Source: Phytohabitans houttuyneae (GTDB lineage: Bacteria > Actinomycetota > Actinomycetes > Mycobacteriales > Micromonosporaceae). From it: a DNA stretch of 64,000 nt. The notes under the pieces were generated by a model. The model saw only the letters and a list, made by a program, of their open reading frames with translations. It made no database searches and had not been told where the DNA came from. Location of the stretch: the NCBI RefSeq assembly GCF_011764425.1, contig NZ_BLPF01000001.1, positions 1,355,001 through 1,419,000 on the forward strand, read 5' to 3'. The position numbers and the translations under genes were made by a program. Below are positions 59,009 through 64,000 of the stretch, one piece after another (position 1 is the first letter of the stretch; each line of letters begins with the position of its first letter).

Positions 59009-60431
59009 GGCTCGCTCCTGTCATCTGAGTGGCTTCCCCCTCTATGACTGGGTGAGCCGGTGGTTCGGTCGCAGCCGCCCGCCCGAGCGCCCGCGGCACC
59101 GTGACGGCGACAGCGGCCGCCGCCGCGAACATGGCGGCCGCTCCCACCAGACCGGCACGGTACCCCGCCACCAGCGCCGACCCGCCGAATCCGCTGGCCA
59201 CCGCCGCGAGCACCGAGAGGCCGACCGCGGCGCCGATCTCCTGCGCCGAGTTGACCAGCCCGGAGGCCGCACCCTGCTCGCCCCGCGCCACGCCGGTGGA
59301 GGCCGCGATGTAGGTGGGCGCGTAGGCAAGGCCGCTCCCCAGCGCCAGCAGGATCATGCCGGGCAGCACGTCGGTCCAGTAGTCGCCGCCCGCCGGAAGA
59401 CGCGCGAGCAGCAGCGCGCCGGCCGCCAGCAGCGCGAGCCCGGTCGTGAGCAGGCGGCGTACGCCGAAGCGGGTGGTGAGCTTCGCCGCGCGCGGGGACA
59501 GCAGCAGGATCAGCAGCGTGACCGGCGCGAACGCGGCGCCCACCGCCAGCGGCGGATAGCCGAGCACCACCTGCAGGTAGAGCGTGAGGAAGAACAGCGT
59601 GGCGCCGAGCGCGCCCGCGTTGAGCAGGAGCGTGGCGTTCGCCGCCCGTACTCCCGGCAGGCGGAGCAACGCGAAGCGCAACACGGGCGCGGGCTGGCGG
59701 CGTTCCACGATGGCGAAGGCGGCGAGCAGCGCGGCCGCCGCGGTGGCCGCGGCGAGCGACCGCCCGCGCGCGCCGCCCTCCGCCAGCCAGCTCAGGGCGA
59801 GGATCGCGGCGGCCAACCCGGCGGCCAGGAGGAGGGCGCCGCCAAGGTCCATGCGGGGTCGTTCTCTTTCCCGGCGATGAGGTACGAGCCATGCCAGCGC
59901 GACCACCACGGACAGTCCAATGGGGACGTTGATGAAGAAGATCCATCGCCAGCCGAGAAACTGCGTGACGGCCCCACCGACGAGCTGGCCGGCGATCGCG
60001 CCCGCCGAGCCGACCCCGGCCCACAGCCCGAGCGCCCAGTTGCGCTCCGTCCCTTCGGCGAGGCTGGCGGTGATGGCGGCGAGCGCGTTCGCCGAGACCA
60101 TGGCCGCGCCCACGCCCTGCAGCCCGCGCGCGGCGAAGAGCTGCCAGTCGCTCTGCGCGGCGCCGGCCACGATCGACGCGACGACGAAGACGCTCAGGCC
60201 GGCAAGCAGGAGCCGCCGGCGGCCGAGGATGTCGCCGGCGCGGCCGCAGACGATGAGGAGGCTGCCGAACGTCACCGTGTACGCGGCGGCGGTCAGCTGC
60301 ACGCGGCTGTCGAGCAGCCCGAGGTCGCTCCGGATCGACGGGATGGCCACATTGATGATCACCACGTCGAGGATCAGCACGAACTGCGCCGCGCAGAGCG
60401 CGATCACGGTCCAACGGGCGCGCGTTCCCAT
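58965..60431 (-). CDS. DHA2-type MFS drug efflux transporter
   Basis: Proton-driven multidrug exporter of 488 aa with about 14 TM helices, EmrB/QacA family. Motifs: LDVVIINVAIPSIRSDLGL (D1), GRAGDILGRRRLLLAG (motif A), RGLQGVGAAMVSANALAAIT (motif B), and GLWAGVGSAGAIAGQLVGGA (motif C, antiporter signature). The C-terminal tail overlaps the next gene start by 44 nt. Divergent from a TetR gene with two 13-bp operators in between, so it is very probably repressed by it. Confidence 0.94.
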   Translation of the reverse strand: MGTRARWTVIALCAAQFVLILDVVIINVAIPSIRSDLGLLDSRVQLTAAAYTVTFGSLLIVCGRAGDILGRRRLLLAGLSVFVVASIVAGAAQSDWQLFAARGLQGVGAAMVSANALAAITASLAEGTERNWALGLWAGVGSAGAIAGQLVGGAVTQFLGWRWIFFINVPIGLSVVVALAWLVPHRRERERPRMDLGGALLLAAGLAAAILALSWLAEGGARGRSLAAATAAAALLAAFAIVERRQPAPVLRFALLRLPGVRAANATLLLNAGALGATLFFLTLYLQVVLGYPPLAVGAAFAPVTLLILLLSPRAAKLTTRFGVRRLLTTGLALLAAGALLLARLPAGGDYWTDVLPGMILLALGSGLAYAPTYIAASTGVARGEQGAASGLVNSAQEIGAAVGLSVLAAVASGFGGSALVAGYRAGLVGAAAMFAAAAAVAVTVPRALGRAAATEPPAHPVIEGEATQMTGASRGPEPESALREGDR

Positions 60432-60448
60432 GCAGGGTCCTCCAGTTT

Positions 60449-60482
60449 CCTACGCCGTAGGATTTAAACCCTACGCTGTAGG
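60449..60482. promoter_or_regulatory. Two 13-bp TetR operators in divergent promoter
   Basis: CCTACGCCGTAGG (60449-60461, perfect dyad) and CCTACGCTGTAGG (60470-60482) are 21 bp apart, two helical turns, between the MFS start (60431) and the TetR start (60491). Confidence 0.85.
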
Positions 60483-60490
60483 ATGAGCGC

Positions 60491-61138
60491 GTGGCAACCG
60501 CACCCACCCGCCGCCCCGGCCGGCCCCGCCCGGGCGAGCCCGCCCTCACCCGGGACGCGATCCTGGCGGCCGCCCTGGCCCTCGTCGACGAGCAGGGCAT
60601 CGAGGCGCTGAGCATGCGCAAGCTGGCCGCCCGCCTCCAGGTCGACCCGATGTCGATCTACCACCACGTGCCCAACAAGGCGGCGCTGGTCTCCGGCCTG
60701 GTGCACGCCGTCTTCGCCGAGATGGCGCCCTTCCCGGCCGCTGCCGGCCCGTGGCAGGAGCGGGTGCGCGCGTGGGCCCGCGCCTACCGCGACCTCGCCC
60801 TCGCCCACCCCAACCTGGTGCTCCAGATCGTCACCGACGCCGCGGCCGCCTCGGCGGCGGCGATCCAGGTCAGCGAGCCGCTCTACGCCGCGCTGGCCTC
60901 CGCCGGCCTGGAGCCCCGCGCCGTCGTGCACGCGGCCGGCACGCTTGTCGACTTCGTCAACGGCTACGCGCTGGGCGCCTCGGCCGCCACGCCCGCCGCC
61001 ACGGGCGACCACCTCGCCGCGATGGACCCGGCCGTGGTGCCCACGATGCACAAGGTCCACGAGGCGGTCGCGGGCAAGCCGTCCGGCGGCGGCTTCGAGG
61101 CCGGCCTGGACATCATCGTGCGCGGCGTCGCCCGATGA
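60491..61138 (+). CDS. TetR family repressor of the adjacent MFS pump
   Basis: Protein of 215 aa. HTH: LTRDAILAAALALVDEQGIE, ALSMRKLAARLQVDPMSIYH, HVPNKAALVSGL, closely resembling tetracycline-repressor-type proteins. The C-terminal ligand domain belongs to the TetR_C group (VLQIVTDAAAASAAAIQVSE). GTG start 8 nt after the second operator, so it is autoregulated. Its stop overlaps the deaminase ATG by 4 nt. Confidence 0.93.
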   Translation: MATAPTRRPGRPRPGEPALTRDAILAAALALVDEQGIEALSMRKLAARLQVDPMSIYHHVPNKAALVSGLVHAVFAEMAPFPAAAGPWQERVRAWARAYRDLALAHPNLVLQIVTDAAAASAAAIQVSEPLYAALASAGLEPRAVVHAAGTLVDFVNGYALGASAATPAATGDHLAAMDPAVVPTMHKVHEAVAGKPSGGGFEAGLDIIVRGVAR

Positions 61139-61635
61139 CGCCGGACGAGCTCGTGGCGGCCGCGCTGTCCGTCGCCGAGGAGGGCCTTGCCGCCGGCGAG
61201 CAGCCGATCGGCGCCGTGGTGGCACTGGGCGACGAGATCGTGGGCCGCGCGTACACCCAGGAGAAGGCCCTCGGCCGCCGCCTCGTCCACGCCGACCTGC
61301 TCGCGATGCTGGAGGCCGACGCCGCGCTGGGGTGGCGCTCCCGCCCCCATCCCCTGCGCCTCGCGGTCAACCTCGAGCCGTGCCTGATGTGCATGGGCAC
61401 CGCGATGGCGTTGGGCGTGCGCGAGGTCTACTTCGGACTGGCGTCACCGTCCGACGGCGGCGCGGCCGCCATCGCGGCCTGGCACTCGGACCCGGCGACA
61501 CCGTGGTTCGCGGCGCCGCTGGTGACCGGAGGCATCCGCCGCGACGAGAGCCGCGAGCTGTTTCGCCGCTGGTGCGCCACAGTCCCCGACTCCCCCGCCC
61601 GCCGCTGGGCCCAAACCCTGGCCGATCCCACCTGA
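61135..61635 (+). CDS. Nucleoside/tRNA deaminase-like protein with HAD instead of HAE
   Basis: Protein of 166 aa of the cytidine/deoxycytidylate deaminase superfamily, TadA-like branch. Zinc ligands His52 (VHADLLAM) and Cys83/Cys86 (EPCLMCMG) are present, but the proton-shuttling Glu of HAE is Asp54. C-terminal part: REVYFGLASPSDGGAAAIAA. It is translationally coupled to the TetR gene (ATGA), an odd partner; a role in deaminating a nucleoside-like substrate of the pump is speculative. Confidence 0.85.
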   Translation: MTPDELVAAALSVAEEGLAAGEQPIGAVVALGDEIVGRAYTQEKALGRRLVHADLLAMLEADAALGWRSRPHPLRLAVNLEPCLMCMGTAMALGVREVYFGLASPSDGGAAAIAAWHSDPATPWFAAPLVTGGIRRDESRELFRRWCATVPDSPARRWAQTLADPT

Positions 61636-61657
61636 GCCCGTGGCAGGTGCTTGAGCA

Positions 61658-61708
61658 TTGTCCCGAAACCTGCGCGACACGCCGGCCGTAGCGCGGTTTT
61701 CGGGACAA
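61658..61708. repeat. Palindromic element (family D), possible bidirectional terminator
   Basis: TTGTCCCGAAACC (61658-61670) and GGTTTTCGGGACAA at the other end form a near-perfect inverted repeat around an inner GC-rich loop, 23 nt after the deaminase stop and before the converging pectinesterase stop. Confidence 0.7.
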
Positions 61709-61742
61709 CGATCACCCCGCCTCGGGCTTGTCCCGCGGACGG

Positions 61743-62837
61743 TCAGTGCAGTGGGTTCCAGCCGTCGGTGCCGGCCAGGTAGCGCCGCGCGGTGTAGTCG
61801 GGGGCGGACTCGGGCGCGAGCTGGGGGCGGTCGGGCGTGAGCGTCGCGCCGGGGCCCTTGTTGCGGTATTCGGCGAAGCGGGCCTCGCGCCACGAGAAGC
61901 CGGACATGTCCGTCCAGGGGGCGTCCTTGATGTGCGGGCCCATCGCCGTGTCGCGGTAGAGGACCTGCGCGATCGCGTCGAGGGCGCCGCTCGGGTGCCA
62001 CGGGCGTCCAAGGTGGACACTCTGGTCGGCCGTGCCCGGCGCGGCGGTCAGGCGGCAGCGGGTGAAGAGGTAGCCGTACGGGTTGGTGATCGTCGTGGAG
62101 GCGGCGGTGACGTAGCCGTTGTTCGTCGCCGAGCCGCGGTTGAGCGAGCGGATCTCGCACCGGTCGAAGACCGCCGTACCCCGCCCGAAGATGAAGTCGA
62201 CGTCGCCCTCGATGTAGCAGTCGCGGTAGTAGGCGCGGCTGACCGTCGCCGCGTTCGGGCTGCTGGGCTGCAGGGTGTCCTGGTTGCCGAGGAACCTGAC
62301 GTTGTCGAAGACCAGCCGGTCGCCGCGGGTGGTGACCGCGACCGCCTGCTCGGCGCTGTACTCGTGTGCCGCCTCGTCGAAGGAGTTGGCGAACGTGAGG
62401 TGCTTGGCCACGAAGTCGTTGCCGTCGACGAAGACGGACGAGCTGCCGGTCGTGCCGTAGTTGCCGGTGCCGTCGGGCTTGGGGGTGCCGCTCGCGTTGT
62501 CGTATGTGATGACGACGTCGGTCGCCCGCCCCGTGGTGCCCACCAGCGAGACGAAGGGCTTGGTGGCCGGCACCGTGACAAGCTCCCGGTAGGTGCCGGG
62601 GCGGACGCGGATGGTCACCCGCGACGTGTTGCCCACCGGCACCGCGTCGATCGCGGCCTGGACCGTCGCGTAGTCGCCGCTGCCGTCCTGCGCCACGACA
62701 AGCGTCGGCGGGCACGCGGCCGACGCCGGCGGGACCACGCCCACCGCCGCCACCACCGCACCGGCAGCCGCCGCGAGGCCGAGGCGCGCCCGATGGAGGA
62801 CGGTGAACATAGAGGGTTGCCCAGGCATGAGCGTCAC
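61743..62837 (-). CDS. Secreted pectinesterase (CE8)
   Basis: Precursor of 364 aa. Signal peptide cleaved near PPASAAC (residue 41). Carbohydrate esterase family 8 motifs: VVAQDGSGDYATVQAAIDAV, SAEQAVAV (Gln of the oxyanion hole), RFLGNQDTL (catalytic Asp), DVDFIFGRG (second Asp), and VHLGRPWHPSG (Arg/Trp). It removes methyl esters from pectin, making it accessible to the PL1 lyase at 29774. GTG 62837 is favoured by GGAGG 4 nt upstream; ATG 62828 is possible. Confidence 0.94.
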   Translation of the reverse strand: MTLMPGQPSMFTVLHRARLGLAAAAGAVVAAVGVVPPASAACPPTLVVAQDGSGDYATVQAAIDAVPVGNTSRVTIRVRPGTYRELVTVPATKPFVSLVGTTGRATDVVITYDNASGTPKPDGTGNYGTTGSSSVFVDGNDFVAKHLTFANSFDEAAHEYSAEQAVAVTTRGDRLVFDNVRFLGNQDTLQPSSPNAATVSRAYYRDCYIEGDVDFIFGRGTAVFDRCEIRSLNRGSATNNGYVTAASTTITNPYGYLFTRCRLTAAPGTADQSVHLGRPWHPSGALDAIAQVLYRDTAMGPHIKDAPWTDMSGFSWREARFAEYRNKGPGATLTPDRPQLAPESAPDYTARRYLAGTDGWNPLH

Positions 62838-62907
62838 CGTCCTCCACAGAGCGAAACTGGCTCAACCTCCCCGGAGTCAGTCGGGCCAGCCATGCGCGGA
62901 AAGCACA

Positions 62908-62921
62908 GGAAAGCGCTTTCC
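62908..62921. promoter_or_regulatory. LacI-type operator candidate upstream of pectinesterase
   Basis: Perfect 14-bp palindrome GGAAAGCGCTTTCC, 71 nt upstream of the pectinesterase start. Same as the site before the pectate lyase gene (29713-29728) except at the central two bases. Confidence 0.75.
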
Positions 62922-62972
62922 GATGACGGACGCTACGCGACGCCGACGTACATGTCAATCAATGCGAGCCCG

Positions 62973-64000
62973 TCACAGCTCCCCGTTGAACGCCTTCCGC
63001 ATCTTGGTGAAGAAGCCGTCCTCGACCTGGGTGGTCGGCGCCTCGCCGCGGAGCGCGGAAAAGTCGCGGAGCACCGCCTCCTGCGCGGGCGTGAGGTGGG
63101 ACGGCACCGTGACACGGACCCGGACGTTCGCGTCGGCGGGGGTCCCGGCGCCGAGCCGCACGCGCTTGAGCCTGAGCGTCAGGCCGGGCTGGGCGCCCGC
63201 CGGCACGTCGACCTGCCGCGGTCCGTCCTTTGTGGGCAGAGTCAGCTTGGCGCCGAGCGCGGCGAGGGCCATCGGCACGGTGGCCACAAGCTCCAGGTCG
63301 GACCCCGGCGCGGCTTCGGACACCACCTCGACGCTGCCCAGGTCGGGTCGAAGCCGCTGGAACCGCTCCATCAGCTCCCGTTCGACCTTGTTCAGCTTGG
63401 CAGGCGTGCGCGCGTCGAGGTGGACGTAGAGGTCACCGCGACCCGTGCCGCGCAGGTGGTGCGCACCGAAACCACGCAGCCGGAGCTGGGCGCCGGGCTG
63501 CGTGCCGGGCTTGACGTCGATCTTCTTCTCACCGTCGAGCGTCTCGATCGTCAGGCGGGTGCCGAGCGCGGCGGCCGTCGTCGGCAACATGACGCGGCAG
63601 TGCAGATCGTCGCCCTTGCGGGAGAACACGTCGTGCGGCCGCTCGTGGATCTCCACGTAGAGGTCGCCGGCCGTGCCGCCGCCGGGGCCGACCTCACCCT
63701 GCTGGGCCAGGCGCACACGCGTGCCGTCCTCGACTCCGGGGGGCACCTTGACGGTCAGCGTGCGGCGGGTGCGGACCCGGCCGTCGCCGCCACAGGTGGC
63801 ACAGCGGTGCGGGATGACGGTGCCGTACCCCTCGCAGGCGGTACAGCGGCGCGGCGTGACGATCTGGCCCAGGAAGCTGCGCTGCACCGACTGCACCTCG
63901 CCGCGCCCGTCGCACCGGTCGCAGCTGACGAGCTGGGTCCCCGGTGCGGCGCCGGCGCCGGCACAGGTGGTGCACAGGACTGCGGTGTCCACCGTGATCG
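62973..64000 (-). CDS. dnaJ: Chaperone DnaJ, N-terminus outside window
   Basis: C-terminal about 342 residues of a type-I DnaJ co-chaperone, stimulating DnaK ATPase and binding unfolded proteins. The four zinc-finger repeats are complete: CTTCAGAG, CDRCDGRG, CTACEGYG and CATCGGDG. Two substrate-binding domains follow (VKVPPGVEDGTRVRLAQQGE; DLYVEIHERPHDVFSRKGDD; VKPGTQPGAQLRLRGFG) and a C-terminal tail. The J-domain with HPD lies beyond base 64000. hrcA would be expected upstream (off window). Confidence 0.95.
   Translation of the reverse strand, partial: ITVDTAVLCTTCAGAGAAPGTQLVSCDRCDGRGEVQSVQRSFLGQIVTPRRCTACEGYGTVIPHRCATCGGDGRVRTRRTLTVKVPPGVEDGTRVRLAQQGEVGPGGGTAGDLYVEIHERPHDVFSRKGDDLHCRVMLPTTAAALGTRLTIETLDGEKKIDVKPGTQPGAQLRLRGFGAHHLRGTGRGDLYVHLDARTPAKLNKVERELMERFQRLRPDLGSVEVVSEAAPGSDLELVATVPMALAALGAKLTLPTKDGPRQVDVPAGAQPGLTLRLKRVRLGAGTPADANVRVRVTVPSHLTPAQEAVLRDFSALRGEAPTTQVEDGFFTKMRKAFNGEL

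Noticed and set aside
1-64000. Secondary-metabolite (PKS/NRPS) cluster or prophage
   Set aside because: No synthase modules, carrier proteins, integrase, terminase or structural phage genes were seen; only one insertion sequence is present.

Overview
The window is very GC-rich, densely coded DNA of an actinomycete, most likely a Micromonosporaceae member. That placement is an inference from gene content and style: SigE-family sigma factors, partner-switching STAS/ATPase proteins, PadR-linked membrane proteins, GTG starts, many 4-nt ATGA/GTGA overlaps, and secreted hydrolases carrying CBM2, CBM13 or CBM5/12-like modules. A species cannot be named. No rRNA, tRNA or CRISPR array was seen.

Layout. 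1-9.3 kb: end of a family-5 solute-binding protein, a P-loop kinase, GNAT, a Tat-exported PhoD phosphatase coupled to a predicted beta-propeller, a DUF305 lipoprotein, a frameshifted AA10 LPMO, a TetR regulator and a frameshifted glycosyltransferase. 9.3-13.2 kb: LacI regulator, secreted GH30 enzyme, MerR regulator. 13.2-19.2 kb: a MacB/FtsX-type ABC exporter operon opposite a PadR operon, then an oxidoreductase. 19.2-23.4 kb: a repeat-rich gap, a GT39-like membrane glycosyltransferase, and an ECF sigma factor with a membrane partner. 23.6-34.7 kb: metallophosphoesterase, M20 peptidase, two MFS transporters, AlkD-like repair protein, VOC protein, FGE-like protein, secreted PL1 pectate lyase, LysR, and a glutathionyl-hydroquinone reductase-like protein. 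34.7-37.3 kb: a three-gene operon joining a two-TM TIR/deoxyribosyltransferase-like protein, a CinA/PncC amidohydrolase and a nucleosidase with an unknown C-terminal domain. This is the best candidate here for an undescribed nucleotide-centred system. 37.6-46.6 kb: exported protein, deleted ArsR-type pseudogene, flavin disulfide reductase, acetamidase, a complete IS982-like element, and a STAS/MEDS-STAS/ATPase module. 46.7-56.3 kb: secreted glycosidase plus SGNH esterase, then a GH42 galactosidase with its ABC importer and divergent LacI regulator. 56.8-64 kb: VOC, F420-type reductase, SigE-family sigma factor with an FtsX-like partner, MFS/TetR pair, deaminase, pectinesterase, and the C-terminal part of DnaJ.

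The main theme is use of plant or fungal polysaccharides. LPMO, GH30, pectate lyase, pectinesterase, a putative arabinofuranosidase, an SGNH esterase and GH42 are spread along the window and controlled locally. Pectate lyase and pectinesterase, 33 kb apart, share a near-identical palindrome upstream. The GH42/importer locus has two 16-bp operators facing its LacI gene.

Two window-wide patterns stand out. Five genes are broken by loss of exactly one base in a G/C run of 4-5, which looks more like assembly indels than decay. Several families of intergenic palindromic repeats recur, including a 62-nt element in four copies that supplies stop codons for at least one and probably two flanking genes, and a five-copy element with internal direct repeats that change together within a copy.
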